NCBI RefSeq assembly: GCF_000143415.4
Contig: NW_003314261.1
Location: forward strand, 6,733,132 to 6,797,131
DNA length: 64,000 bases
Direction of reading: 5' to 3'
Source: Selaginella moellendorffii
Lineage: Eukaryota > Streptophyta > Lycopodiopsida > Selaginellales > Selaginellaceae
Part shown: positions 10,831-22,726 of the stretch, in pieces
Numbering within the stretch: the first letter of the stretch is position 1
Layout of the letters: every line of letters starts with the position of its first letter
The notes under the pieces: generated by a model
What the model saw: only the letters and a program-made list of their open reading frames with translations
Database searches by the model: none
Told to the model about the DNA's origin: nothing
Position numbers and translations under genes: made by a program

Positions 10831-11000
10831 CGCTGGCTTAGAACTTCCTTAAATTTTCTTTACTTGAAGAGATTCGAACCTTCGAATTTTAATGTGTAAT
10901 TCAGGAGATTCGAACCTCAAAACTTTGTGTCGAGATTCGAACCCTAGAACTATACTTGAAGAGATTCGAACCCCACGATTTTGGTGGAGGAGAAAGAGGG
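10831..11000. promoter_or_regulatory. 170-bp bidirectional promoter with four GAGATTCGAACC repeats
   Basis: The gap between two divergent ATGs contains the 12-mer GAGATTCGAACC four times, at 10869, 10905, 10932 and 10961. Two copies lie in the longer identical block TACTTGAAGAGATTCGAACC at 10861 and 10953. The reverse complement, GGTTCGAATC, resembles the B box of tRNA genes. No tRNA structure surrounds it. Confidence 0.55.
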
Positions 11001-12212
11001 ATGATGAAGCGCGAGGAGAAGCCGCATTGGCGAAGCCACAAGCAGCCATTGCAGCGCTCGCCCCGAGCTCGTCAGGTATTTCCTCGCCCTAATCTCGTCA
11101 ATCGAGCGCATTCCTTCGCCGTATCGATCGAATCGATTCGATTCTTTTCTTTTCCGGCAGGAAATCGGCGCCAGCGCTAGCGCCAGCGGCAGGGAGACCT
11201 GGCTGACGATTGCGCTCAAAATCTCCTACTTCTTGCCGGGGCTCATACTGGGATTCACGCTGGGATTGTGGACAGAGCTTCCAAAGAATGCCGGCAAGGC
11301 TCTTTTTACCCCTGCTGCTCCTCGGTCTGGTAGCAAGGCTAGAAGAGGCAATGCTGCTGCGTCTGGATCGTCCAGCTCTAGCGGTAGCAGCGTTATCAAC
11401 TCGGATCAAACTGGCGAGCTCAAAATGGTACTGTTGTCTCTCCTCGACCTTTGAATATCTGAGCTCTTTCTTTTGTTTGCGCAGGTGCTTGTTGTGCGAA
11501 TGGATTTGAAGATGGGAGGAGGAAAGATTGCCTCTCAGTGTGCTCGTGAGTTTTGCTCTCGAAAAGTTTGCTTAGTATTCTTGCTCCTCTCCTTTGCTTT
11601 TCCTGACGATTTTGTGAATTCTTTCGTCCAGATGCAGCAGTGGGCATATACAGCGATCTCATGCAAAGGTACGTTCTCGGTTTATCGCAAAACTTCCTCA
11701 CACGTGTGTTGCGTTCTTACGCATTTGTATTTTTTTCATCCAGCAATCGATCGCTGCTGAGCAAGTGGGAATCTTGCGGCCAACCCAAGATTGTTGTCAG
11801 CTGCAAGCACGAACCAGAAATGTGAGACTTAAAACCATTCTCAGAAAGATCATCGCTCGCTCATCATAAATCTTAACAGGAATGATCTGAAAGCAAAAGC
11901 CGAGAGAGCCGGACTGCCAACTTTTACAATCGCCGATGCAGGTCGCACTCAGGTATGGTGACCTCTTTTAAAATCTATAGTTCGTCTTCCACTTTTTTTT
12001 CTTTCGTTCTTCTTTTGTTCTCAGGCTTGCTACTGAAAGAAACAAAAATACTTGTGTTTGATTCAAACAGGTAGCAGCAGGCTCGAAGACGGTGCTGGTG
12101 ATTGGACCAGGTTTCACACATTTCTCTCGTTCGATTTTGCGTAACTTGCATTTCATCCGCAGGACCCAAACCTCTCGTTGATTCGGTGACAAGACAATTG
12201 AAGCTTTTGTAA
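11001..12212 (+). CDS. PTH2: Peptidyl-tRNA hydrolase 2 (Pth2/Bit1 family), membrane-anchored
   Basis: Eight exons (11001-11075, 11161-11427, 11485-11545, 11632-11668, 11744-11821, 11880-11952, 12071-12110, 12163-12212) encode about 226 residues. It releases tRNA from stalled peptidyl-tRNA. The C-terminal catalytic domain is complete: VLVVRMDLKMGGGKIASQCAHAAVG, a central KIVV strand, TFTIADAGRTQ, and the closing VLVIGPGPKPLVDSVT. The N-terminus adds a hydrophobic segment (LKISYFLPGLILGFTLGLW, about residues 38-56) and a Ser-rich linker, as in eukaryotic Pth2 proteins anchored in mitochondrial or endomembranes. Introns of 57-118 bp all keep frame. Confidence 0.92.
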
Positions 12213-12334
12213 AACTGGTAAGCCAAAACTTTTGTTCTCTCGTCTACTTGGAACTATCGCTGAATTCATGCTTTCTCCAGGACAATTGGATCTATAAACT
12301 TTTTGTTTAATTGTTTTCATATACTTAGGTTGGA

Positions 12335-13879
12335 ATGCCGAGAAGGAAGAAAAGCGAGGGATGGATACGCAAGCGCCGTGCTCCAGTAGCGCCGCGATGG
12401 CGCCGGAGGTCGCAAGCAGGCGATTCCAGCTCCAGCAGGAAGAAAGAATTGGATATGGAGAGCGTGACTGTGACCCCGGATCAAGTTCGCGGGTGGTGTG
12501 CCACGGACGAGACCGCTGTGGACGCGTTCCAGGGCTGGGCGAGCAAGAGGAGCGAGAGCAGGAGAGAATGTGGGATTGGAAGAGCAGGAGATTTGAGGCG
12601 GCCTCCGGTTGTTTCGATTGCTCCTCCTCTGGATCGAGCTGCGCTTAGGCCGGGGCATGTCTTGGAGATTGCTGGGCCTAGTGGGTCTGGAAAGACTGAA
12701 TTGCTTATCCAGGTTCGCGCTTTCGTTCGTTCATTCGCTCGTTATTTTTCTAGACTTTGTGAGTTCGATCGTCTTTTCTATTTCCAGGCTGCTGTTTCGT
12801 GTGTTCTTCCAGCAAGTTTTAACGGAGTTTCTTACGGAGGATCGGAAGCTGTGGTTCTCATGTTTGATCTGGATGGGAGATTCGACATAGCGCGTCTGAC
12901 CAGCGTGCTCAAAGCTCGTATTAATGGTAAACTTTTCTATCAGTTTCTTAGAGAGCAAAGTTCTGACGTTTAGAACACTTTAGAGGCACATAAGGATGAT
13001 ACAGCTTCGAATTCGATTTGCTTGGAAGAGCAAGGAGAGGAGGTTTTGAGGGCCAGCCTGAGACGCTTTTATTGCTTGAGGTGTTTCAAGAGCTTTGAAT
13101 TCCTGGCATCTCTCAAGGTAAGGAACCGGCAGTTTTCATTTAAGTCCTCGGTCGATCTTGTCTCTTTTCTTGCTTCCCAGAGCCTTCACATCCAGTCAAG
13201 CAGGATATCTCAAGAGCACCACGGCAAAGCAGTACAGCTAGTTCTTATCGACGGGTTCTCTTCCAATTTACTCAGTCAATGTCGAGAAATGGTGTGTAAC
13301 TTTGGTGGTCTTTTGCAGTATTGGCTCGTTTTATTGGCTGGATTGGATGTCTAGCTGTGCTGCTGCTTACACCAGTCGAAGGTAAGAATAAGGGACCTCT
13401 TCCTTTTGAAAGCAAAGGATATCATCTCGTTTGCAGAACGCTCGGTGTCCAGCGTTTTTCCGAGCTGATTGTCCAAGAGCTACGTAACCTTCGCAACACC
13501 AAGCTTTTCTTGGTTCTGGCAACGAAGGCTCTCCTTTATGCACCTCCCAAGAGGAAAGCCATCGCTTCTCGCATCCAGTACCGCGAGTACATGCCGGCAG
13601 CTTGGCAGGTATCTTGTGTTCTTTTCACTTGTGGACTAACCTCTGAGAAAATAAAGAACGCAGAGATTTGTGACGCACAGACTTTTCCTTCAGCCGCCGC
13701 CCCAGGCGGCGTCAGGAGCTCGCGTCTTCACTGCTCAGTGGGACAAGCCTTCACTGGTGGAGAAAGACGAGTTTTTCATACACAATGTAAGCGAGCTAGC
13801 TCTCTTTGTCATGGCTAACTAGCTGCTTTCCCAGCATGGTGTCCAAGTTGTCACCAAAATCGTAGACGAGCACCTCTAA
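12335..13879 (+). CDS. XRCC2: DNA repair protein XRCC2, RAD51 paralogue
   Basis: Eight exons (12335-12712, 12788-12926, 12984-13117, 13181-13254, 13319-13381, 13437-13608, 13694-13786, 13835-13879) give up to 365 residues. XRCC2 works with the other RAD51 paralogues in homologous recombination. Seen: PGHVLEIAGPSGSGKTELL with Walker A; VSYGGSEAVVLMFDLDGRFD; the Walker B region VLIDGIGSFYWLD, joined across the intron at 13255-13318; LFLVLATKALLY; and a basic (R)EYMPAAWQ block. The basic N-terminus (RRKKSEGWIRKRR) precedes a second in-frame ATG at 12455, which may be the true start (about 325 residues). The ATG lies 122 bp after the PTH2 stop. Confidence 0.88.
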
Positions 13880-14353
13880 GGCACCTCTAAGAACGCAAGA
13901 ATGTTTTGGATTTGGGAGTCTCGTGCATAGTCTCTTGTGTTTCAGGCTCACTTCGATCTCGTGATCGCCCCTGTAAAATGCTGCGAGCATCCAACATGCT
14001 CCCACACTTTGTCTCGTGGCTCGCCTTGAGCTTGTTCTGTCCATGACGAATTTCGGAAGCGGAGCATGGTCCTCAGGTACACTTCCATCTATTTTTCCTC
14101 TTCATGACGAATGCTATCCAGGTTGATATTTCTCAATTCTGGCGTTGGGAATCGAAAGAACTGGCTGGCGGATGATGAAAGCATAATCGCCAGCACCTTG
14201 AGTTGGGAAAACTCGGCAACTTTGAGCTCACCAAGTTCCAGAGCTAAGCTTTCTTCGAAACAACAAAGATGAAAGGCCCAAAGCCTTAGTAACAACGTCA
14301 ATTCAACTTAAGCCATTCTCTTACAAAATGTGAGCTTCCTTCTCGAAGCTGTC
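13880..14353. other. Intergenic between convergent XRCC2 and RPL38; 3' flank of RPL38
   Basis: No supportable gene. The part next to RPL38 (about 14,130-14,350) is its 3' UTR and flank. The same sequence reappears, decayed, at about 38,780-38,940, which shows how far a segmental duplication reached. Confidence 0.6.
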
Positions 14354-14696
14354 CTAGAGATCTTGCACAGTCAAGCCTGCAAAAGAGAAACAAAGAACAG
14401 ATTAGCGAAGAAGAAGGGGCGAAACGATGAAAAATCCCACCAGGCGGAAGCGATTGCTTGAGCTTGTCGGCCTTGTCCGAGTCGAAGACGCACAGGGTGT
14501 AGAGGTACTTCTTGCAGCGGACCTTAAACTTGACGACATTCTTGCTCCTCTTGATCTTGACGGAGCGCGCGTCCTTCCGCCTCACCGTCAGCAAGAAATC
14601 CTTGATCTCGCTGATCTGCTTCGGCTGATAGCACGCGCCGAGAGACGAATCAATCCACTAGGCCCAGCTGCAATCTGAGAAGGAAGAGCTTACCAT
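14354..14696 (-). CDS. RPL38: 60S ribosomal protein L38e
   Basis: Exons (minus) 14696-14694, 14624-14441 and 14376-14354 encode exactly 69 residues, the universal eukaryotic L38e length. The first coding exon is the ATG alone; the intron begins directly after it and the second exon starts at [12 protein letters not shown]. The core [26 protein letters not shown] and the end SLPPGLTVQDL are near-perfect for the family. It is a component of the large cytosolic ribosomal subunit. A telo-box (AAACCCTAG) about 45 bp upstream is typical of plant ribosomal-protein promoters. A decayed copy with introns lies at 38,600-38,940. Confidence 0.96.
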
Positions 14697-14739
14697 CGCG
14701 GAATCCCTGGCGCAATTGATCGATCTCCAGCCGCCGCCA

Positions 14740-14748
14740 AAACCCTAG
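14740..14748 (+). promoter_or_regulatory. Telo-box of RPL38
   Basis: AAACCCTAG lies about 45 bp upstream of the RPL38 start. It is part of a small inverted CCCTAG/CTAGGG arrangement at 14743-14760. Telo-boxes are a known motif of plant translation-apparatus promoters. Confidence 0.6.
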
Positions 14749-14911
14749 AGCGCCCTAGGGTAATTCTCGGGTTCGATTCTCCTGTCAAAAACTACTAGCA
14801 TATTCTTGGTTTATCCCCGATGTTTAAGACAGGCTAAGGCTCAAAATCCTTTAGGGAAAGATAGGCGCAAAACTATAACTAGAAGAAAGTGGGGAATTTT
14901 GGAGGGGAGGG

Positions 14912-15845
14912 ATGGAGATCGTCAAGCTCGCTTGGCGCAAGTACCTTACTTCCTTGCAGAAGAATCCTTTGCCCACCAAGGTAGGCCGGAGATCGATTCT
15001 TTTTGCTCGATTTCATGGAATTCCTCCCTCCATTTGATCGATTTCCAGGCGCTCACGGCCGGGACGCTGGCTGGATGCAGTGATCTCGTCGCGCAGAAGC
15101 TCATGGGGGTCAAGAAGCTCCAGCTGAGGCGCGCCCTTCTCATTGCGGTAAGAAATTCTTCGTGTTCTTCGTCCTAGATCTTAATTTACTTTGTTTTTTC
15201 TTTGTCAAGCTCTATGGCTTGTTGTATGGGGGTCCATTTGGACACTTTTTCCACAAGCTCATGGACTACGTCTTCGCTGGTAAACGCGACCAAAAGACGG
15301 TCACTAAGAAGGTTTGCTTGAGAGAAAGAAAAGGGGAATTTCTCTCTTACCTTGCATTTGGATTTCCAGGTTATTGTCGAGCAGCTCACATCGGGGCCTT
15401 GGAACAATTTTGTTTTCATGGTGTACCTCACTTCCGTGATCGAAGGTAAGGCTCTTTGCGTGTTTGATCGTCGAGAGTTTGATCATTAAGCTCCGTGCGT
15501 GTTATTATTTCTACGCAGGAAAGTCATGGTCGTTTGTCAAGAGAAAACTTCGCAATGACTATCCTTCTGTGCAACTAAATGCTTGGAGGGTACTAAACTT
15601 TACTGGATTCAGTGGGAAGATTAGTGACTGCTTGGTTTGATTTACATGCGCAGGTGTGGCCGCTTGTTGGCTGGATCAATTACACGTACATGCCGATCCA
15701 ATTCCGAGTCCTTTTCCACAACTTGGCTGCTGTCTGCTGGTAACAATGAGTTTCTGCTTGATAGCCATTGATTACGAGATCTGCAATTTATAGGGGCGTA
15801 TTTTTGATCACGAGATCCCGCACAACAGCCTTGAAGAGTGCCTGA
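14912..15845 (+). CDS. Mpv17/PMP22-family peroxisomal or mitochondrial membrane protein
   Basis: Seven exons (14912-14980, 15049-15147, 15210-15311, 15370-15445, 15519-15589, 15654-15739, 15794-15845) encode 184 residues, the family length. Family signatures in order: an N-terminal WRKYLTSLQKNPLPTKALTAG, a GDL/AQ-like CSDLVAQKL, GPFGHFFHKLMD, QLTSGPWNNFVFM, and the strongly conserved C-terminal block WPLVGWINYTYMPIQFRVLF with the final CWGVFL. Four hydrophobic segments fit an integral membrane channel-like protein. Members sit in peroxisomal or inner mitochondrial membranes; this N-terminus alone does not decide which. All introns are 54-73 bp and canonical. Confidence 0.92.
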
Positions 15846-16229
15846 GAAAGGATCTACATTTCGGGTTTATGGTTTAAGTTAAACCCTAAACTTGACAAGT
15901 TGAACTGCTGTTTTTTGTTCATTATCCTCAACTCATAATATTGTGCTTTCTCAGGATAAACAAAAAATTTCTCGGTGGTCTTGAGAACCCAGGTGTGGAT
16001 GGATACTTTCTAGAGTCTATGGAATATTTATGATGGACAAGGGGACAATCTACTAAGTTTCTGACACTTATAGATTGAGACATCATGTTCTCATGCTTTA
16101 AGAAACCCTTGATCTCAACAATCTTTGCAAAGCTTCTAGCCAAAAGTGTCTTGTATGCTGGACAGAAGACAAAAGATGTAGAGCGAGAGGGCAGGCTGGG
16201 TTCCAACTGCATTATAGTTGCATCGACCA
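15846..16229. other. Intergenic, no gene seen
   Basis: 3' flank of the Mpv17 gene grading into repeat sequence. No supportable coding signal; it may contain the decayed 5' part of the LINE relic that follows. Confidence 0.4.
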
Positions 16230-16603
16230 CTTAATGATGCTGTGGGTAGCCTTGGACAAACTTCTGTGGACTTACCTCAGTTTATGTATGCTATGTTGAC
16301 ATAGTAAAAGCCTTTGACAAGCACATAGCTTCAAGAGCTAAATGTCCCCAAGCTCATTCAGAGGCTTTACAAAAACGTGAAAGTGGACATCCTACAGCAT
16401 ACTAAGATTGACTATGACATAAGTTACCCCCTGTCACCCACTCTTTATGCTTATTCATCAATGGGTTAGAAATGCTTATGGCAAGGCACACTCCCTCCGT
16501 TGGGATGATTCTGTAGCTGCTCATATATGTGGATATTGGCCCCCTCGCAATTGGAACTTCAATGCTAACTAAGACAAAGATGATGGTTTCTGGCCTGGAT
16601 ATA
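16230..16603 (+). pseudogene. Degenerate LINE (non-LTR) reverse transcriptase fragment
   Basis: Shifting frames on the plus strand carry recognisable non-LTR RT pieces in the correct order: VDIVKAFDK (16295-16321), KLIQRLYKNV (near 16350), PLSPTLYAY followed by FINGLEMLM (16425-16490), and KTKMMVSG (to 16595). Frames shift between blocks and the YADD catalytic box is lost. The young LTR element inserted directly at its end. Confidence 0.65.
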
Positions 16604-17746
16604 TGTAGCGCACGTGGTTTTGACCCTTTATCCTATGGTGATTTACCATAGGATAACACCACGAAGCGGAACCTAAACCCTCTTTGTGCCACGTGACAGA
16701 TGCCACGTGTCACATGCCACGTGTCCATACCACGTGTCCATAGGAACCCGAGGTTCAGGGCTTTGGGCCACTGAACGAAGGAACGGTGCCAAACTCCCAA
16801 GCATGACGCCAAGGAGTGATGGAACCGAACCACGGAGCAACTCCCGAGCATACAGCCCAAGGAGCGAAGGGACAGGAGCCCGGAGCGACTTGGAACAATC
16901 CTGAAGCAACCAGCATCCCAATGCCAGGACCAGCACGCAAAACGGAGCCAAATGGAGTCTGGCGCTATTTCGGCATACCGGTGGCCTAACGCGAGGACAT
17001 GGGTACTCCACCAGCTAGCATGGAATGGAACTTGGGCTTAGACCCAAGCCGGACGCAGAACAAGGACAGGCACGCAAGCGGGAGCTAGACTATGCCTCAG
17101 GTTGGTCGGCCATGCCCGACCTACCCACTATCCCTACTATACATTTGGAACCCCCCATAGCCCCCCCCCCTTGAGGAACACACGCTTTGGGCTTTCACCC
17201 CAAGCCTCCCTTAGTATCAGGAGTTAGTCTCTGGGACAAGCTCGAAACTTACTAATTATGGAATGTCCCTAGATTGCGAATTTGGACAAGGGACGAACAC
17301 CATTGTGTTCAGGACGATCTCTACATTCCGTAGATATGCCAAATGAGCAAATCTGGACACTTTCCATAAATAGCATTTGGGACGAATTAAGACTAACATA
17401 AAGGGCATGATAGCGAGGGTGTTTGGCAGACACGGTAAGCTATCATCTAACGATGTTGAGGGACCAATCTCAATATCGCGGGGGTTCTTGATACTAGCAA
17501 GTGCAAGCCAATGACACAAGTTTCTCAAACCAGGCCGAGTATGCTCAGCAAGAAACACATAGGGTTCCTACCTTATGTTTATCCAATCTAAGTGCATGTT
17601 CATTGACCAGTTTCTCAACTAGTTCAAGTGGGAACTGATAACGGGTCCAGCAATACCGACCTCCTGCCATCGTGGCAGTAAGGTAAGAGTGTCCGTAAGG
17701 ACTGGCCGACAGGTAACTTTCGATACCTGAAGTCACATTCGCGACA
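16604..17746 (-). repeat. 3' LTR of the non-autonomous element
   Basis: Reads TGTCGCGAATG...CGCTACA on the minus strand. Contains five CACGTG G-boxes (16611, 16690, 16704, 16718, 16731) and a perfect 12-bp inverted repeat with a 5-nt loop at 16628-16656 (TTATCCTATGGT). Confidence 0.93.
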
Positions 17747-17759
17747 CTCTCCCCCCCTT
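17747..17759 (-). other. Polypurine tract of the non-autonomous element
   Basis: On the minus strand AAGGGGGGGAGAG abuts the 3' LTR directly, the standard place for plus-strand priming. Confidence 0.85.
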
Positions 17760-20700
17760 AGGAAGATCGACGTCCTCGTCGATGCATACTCGAGTCTAGA
17801 ATACCGCCAAGGAAACAACTCCATAAAAAGTTCACGGTACTCACACTATGTGAGAAATGCACCAACTTAAATGAGTTAGGGGGTAACCTCTTTGTCTAAC
17901 GCGGATGCGCTACCAACTCAGACACCTTCCGGCCGTCGCTGACAAGGAAATGACCAACGGAATCAGCCACCCTTGCTGCTCTGGGTGTCACCCAGCGACA
18001 AAAGTGTGATATGCCCTGCCCGCAGAGACATAGAGAGAGAAGCCAGAGGCCCCAACCCTCCTGAGCAAAGAAACCAAACCCGTCGGTAAGGTTTAGATAG
18101 ACTACTGTCAACAGGCAGTTTAGAGTTGTTTACACGGTCACGCCCTTTCACGGAACAAGGAACATCGACAGAGAGGCGGGTTATGTGACCAGTCGACAGT
18201 AGCTACCCCATGACTAGAGATTTCACCATGCACACGAAGTGCTGAAGCCAGTCTGCCTATACTGGCCCAAACTCAAAGATCAATATATATGGACTATATC
18301 AAAGTCATAAACAATGATATCTTAGATATTGAATTATCAGTGAATAAAGCTTAAAATTAGAACACAAAAGTATTCCAAGTAAGTTATCATCTGATAAACT
18401 AGTATTATAGTGCAAGAACCACCAAAGATCAGCATAATTGGTAAACATAGGATTCACCATCAAACAAAATTCAATAGCAAGTATATCATCAAGTAAACTC
18501 AATGATAAAGGTTAACTATTAAAGATTGCAGACAGAATGCCAAACAACTTACGAAAGATAACTCAAAGAACACAAAGTATCATTGACTAACAAGCACAAT
18601 GCTCGCGAATGTATCACCCAAAGGAAATAACATCCAAATCTATCAAAACTAACTCGAGCAACAATCAACAAAAGAGAATGAATGTGGTAAGACCAACAAA
18701 CATTCATGCCTGCCAACTATCACAAAAGCCAATCTGAATAGATCCCAGCCAACAATACCAAGGAACTCAAGTTGCCTAAGCAAGTGTCAGCAACATCCTA
18801 CTGACGTCTCAAACCCAAGAGACCAATCCAGAGCAAACCACAAAGAACATGTGGTATTGCGAAAAGCCAAAAGCCATCAAAGAGAACAACCAACTATCAT
18901 GAAAGATCGTCAATTAGCCCATCAATGTAGTGATGTATAATCATCGTTGAAGAAAGAATCTACCATCCCGAAGAATAGCAAATAATTCCAAACCAACAAT
19001 AATCAAGCAAAACTTGTGATAAGGACAATTAACTACCCTAGATGATAGTCAATCATCACCAATGATTGCCAGATGCAAAGCCAACTTCAACATCGAAGCT
19101 AATGAGCCAAAATGCCTTCCCCAACAACTTCTAACAAATGGAACAATGAGCATAAAACTCAAAGAACCAAAGCTCGAAAAAGCCTATAGCCAAGTCTTGC
19201 CTAATAATGATCACAAGTCTCATAAAAGCTAACTTCAATGTGAAAGAAGAAATCGTGATGCAACTCATAATATCTTCCTCAACACATCCATAAGCCAAAC
19301 TTCATAATGCCAAAGCTAATGAAGAGCATTTCTGCATCAATCCAAAAGCTAAGCATAACAAAGCTATGCTTAACAAGTGATCATCAAACGATCCTCCATG
19401 AATCCATCTATGCAAGACATAACTCACTTCATAACAAGCTCAAAAAGAATCATTAATGATTGCTATATTCCGAACTCAAATCCAGCAAGGACTCAACATT
19501 CTAATATCGATCACTAACTCTTCTTCTCGTAGAGTTAGCATAGTCCACGACTAAATCACTTTTCAAGGAAAAGCTAAAGCTCAACCCTCTAAACAATCTC
19601 GTCTAGAACACAACTAACTCAACTTGCCACTCAGTTCATTTGAACGTCAACACAGTTGCTAACTAGCAAATGCACGAATGCCAACAACACAAAGCTATAG
19701 CCAAATCATCAACACTATATTCATCAAGACTAATGAAACTCAATATCAATCCTTGGAAGGATATCTCATTTCACTCAGATCTCAATATCAACAATATCAA
19801 TGACAAGGCATCACTTCAATGCCATCAACATCAGGACAAAGCTAGAAGAAAGCAAGAGTGAATCACCACTCGGAGCTTTCCAGCAACCAAGCTAACCAAA
19901 GTCGAAGATACTATACTTAGTATCCGAGACCAATCCTTCAGCAATACTCAGTTACAGATAACATTTCATCAAAGAGTGAATCACCACATCCAAGACTCAA
20001 TGAAATCCAACACCACGGACTAAACGTAACAAAATGATATCGACGGAGATAGAATCGATATACTAACATAGAAAACCTATGCAAGTCTAACGACACGATC
20101 CTCCGCAACACCATCTGGTAAAGCAAGCCCATCACTGCTAAATCATCATCGAGCAAAGCAAGTGTCAACTGTCCTTGATGAAGTCTACAAGTAATCACTA
20201 GTCGCAAAGCAACTAACAATCACTCTTAAACTTGCGTTCACAAGACCCAAACACCAACTCATATCATCAAGTCACATACTTGTCCAACATGAACATAATA
20301 CCCCAGGTACGAGATAAAAGTTCATAGACAAGCACAAACTAAATGACCACTCGAATCCAACTCAACCGCAATAAGCTCACTAATGCATTTAGTCAATAGC
20401 TTTGAACATGCCTTAAAGAGGCTAGCTATGCATGATCAACACTCAGTCGAAACTAAAGTGAAGACCATGAGATGGACTCATATTGGTACACAACCTCCTC
20501 ATAGACAAAGCTATAGTATGGGTACCAACATCTCAACCTCAAACAACTAAGTTGGACATCACCATCCTCAGCCAAGGTGCAGCCACCAAGACCAAGTCAA
20601 GATCAATGAGAGCTCACTACTCTCATAGAGTCTAACGTAATGCAAGGTGCAAACTGCCACCAAGCACAACGCTACAAAAGAAAGGCACAAGGGTCACCTT

Positions 20701-22713
20701 TCTTAGAAAAGCGCAACAGCCACTTTTCTACACCAACTCCAGACTCTATCCAACTCAATTGCTCTAGCCCCAAAAGTCAGCATCCCTTTCGGGCCGCATT
20801 ATACAAACTACCTATCAAGGTCTAAGCCAACCGAAGTCAACTCCAACCCCTTCACTAGTTTGTACTGGCTTACGAAAACGGAATGGTTTTCGAGCAAAGT
20901 GACCAACAGATCAGCCATTGGAGAAGTCTAAGAAAATTTGTGGAAAATTTCCCATCCTAGAGAAAGAATGACTCTCAGTCCAGGATTGCAAACTTTCAAG
21001 ACTCAACCAACTTCCTCCTACCTACAACTTCATATAGATTCACCTCAACACAAATTCTCATGATCCATCAATATGCTTAAGCATCGAACATCTTTGCCCA
21101 TTTTTCCGATATCCAACACCGACATCCGCAAAGTGCAAAATGAACATCCAAGGCTTGATCACGAAGACCACATCTTCGGATATCCATATTGCACTAACAC
21201 TCTTCTTCAATCACCTTCAAGATCCAATGTGAAGCCAAAACACTAACAAGAAAAATGACATGAAAAATCAAGGTCCAAGGAAAATTCCTCATCACTTGAA
21301 ATAACAATGCCACTTCCACTAACACAAGTGCTAGTGACGTCAATGCCCCAACTCCACATCTTCTCCATCCAACAATCTACTCTAAGTGCTAACGGATCAA
21401 CCGACAAGGTATAGCAAATGAATGCTACAACTCTTTTTACCAACACCTAATGGGCAAACTCAAGTAAGCAAGGTACCAACTTAAGCTTAGCATAATGGAC
21501 CACTATAGAGAATCCAGTCAAAGCTACTACAATGCTACTTCGTGCAAGAAGACTAGCTTCTCCATCAACCACTTTGGGGTTGATCATCATTTACCCAAGC
21601 AACTTCGTAAATGCATTACTCTTTATCACATGGATATGATATAAGCATCACAATGACTTGATCATCAATTGAGTAACGCAATGAGCAATGCCTATGTCAT
21701 TACTTCAAATGTTTATGTGAGTATCAAATGCCAACTCGATTCGACAAAATGTAACATAAATGCCACACTCCACTAATAGAGGTTTACGACACCCAACACC
21801 ACTAACTTTTGTTCATAACACGGACAAGCTCATGCCACTCTCTTTCCGACCAAACTCAACACTAATCCAACACCAAGCTATTCAAGGAGCAATAGCAAGG
21901 TTCCCCGGAAAAGAATTGAGCATTGCAACCCAAGTCTTCCAATAGCGAGCCTAGACAAAATGGTTTAGTGTTTCACCACTATCCATCCCATAACTCACCA
22001 CTTGTAAGACCATCATTTCCAACATGCATCAAGGTAGGGACTCTTGATTGCATAATGTGAACACAAGCAATGAGTTAACACCTCGTTGCAAATCATCTCT
22101 CCAAGAAGAGAAAATGATTTACGTATTTGATCCTTCGTCCCCAATGAGTCTCTTTCCGGTCTCATCTTTGACCAAACCTCAAACTTGCTTTCGCACTGCC
22201 TTCAGTTCAATCGAAGAAAAGTTTATAAGAGAGCACGGCAATAATTACTTGAACCAATAGACTATTCCCTACAGTCTTGATTGATCCACTTATAATCATG
22301 CTTAGGAAGGATCCACTAGTGCCGTGCTAAACAGCTACGGATCAGCCTATTTGCAACTCATAGCAAACCTAGGTAGGTTTGCTTTCACCCATGGTACAAG
22401 GAATAACTCATTAAACCACTGATAGGCTAACATTAATCCTGCCAACTCTAAATGTAACCTTGAGTTGCTAATGTGCCTCACTCACGAGCCCAAGCGCAAA
22501 CTCGTGCTACTGGAACAACTCAAATCCATCTTATGAGCCCAAGAACAAGATCACATAATTACGGTACAAGAAGGTAACCGAATCCATACCCAAGGAACGA
22601 TTGCGAAGTCTTTGCACCCAAACGTGTACCCACTCGGATCATCGTTTTCATCTTTGCGTATGCAACGAGACTAGTTGCCCAATCTCATTGAATAGTACTC
22701 GCTGAGACTCATC

Positions 22714-22724
22714 CTCTGATACCA
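22714..22724 (-). other. Primer binding site, initiator-tRNA-Met type
   Basis: On the minus strand TGGTATCAGAG starts 2 nt inside the 5' LTR. It matches the complement of the 3' end of plant initiator tRNA-Met and sets the element orientation. Confidence 0.88.
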
Positions 22725-22726
22725 AA

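Noticed and set aside
13292-13318. A 27-bp intron in XRCC2 after CREM
   Set aside because: It breaks the frame. A donor at 13255 gives a 64-bp intron and restores the conserved IGSFYWLD block.
16673-17011. 112-codon frame, also present at 22796-23134
   Set aside because: It lies wholly inside the LTRs of the young element and has no known motif.
17884-17925. tRNA-like string GAGTTGGTAGCGCATCCGCG on the minus strand
   Set aside because: It resembles a D-arm/A box, but no acceptor, anticodon or T arm could be folded around it.
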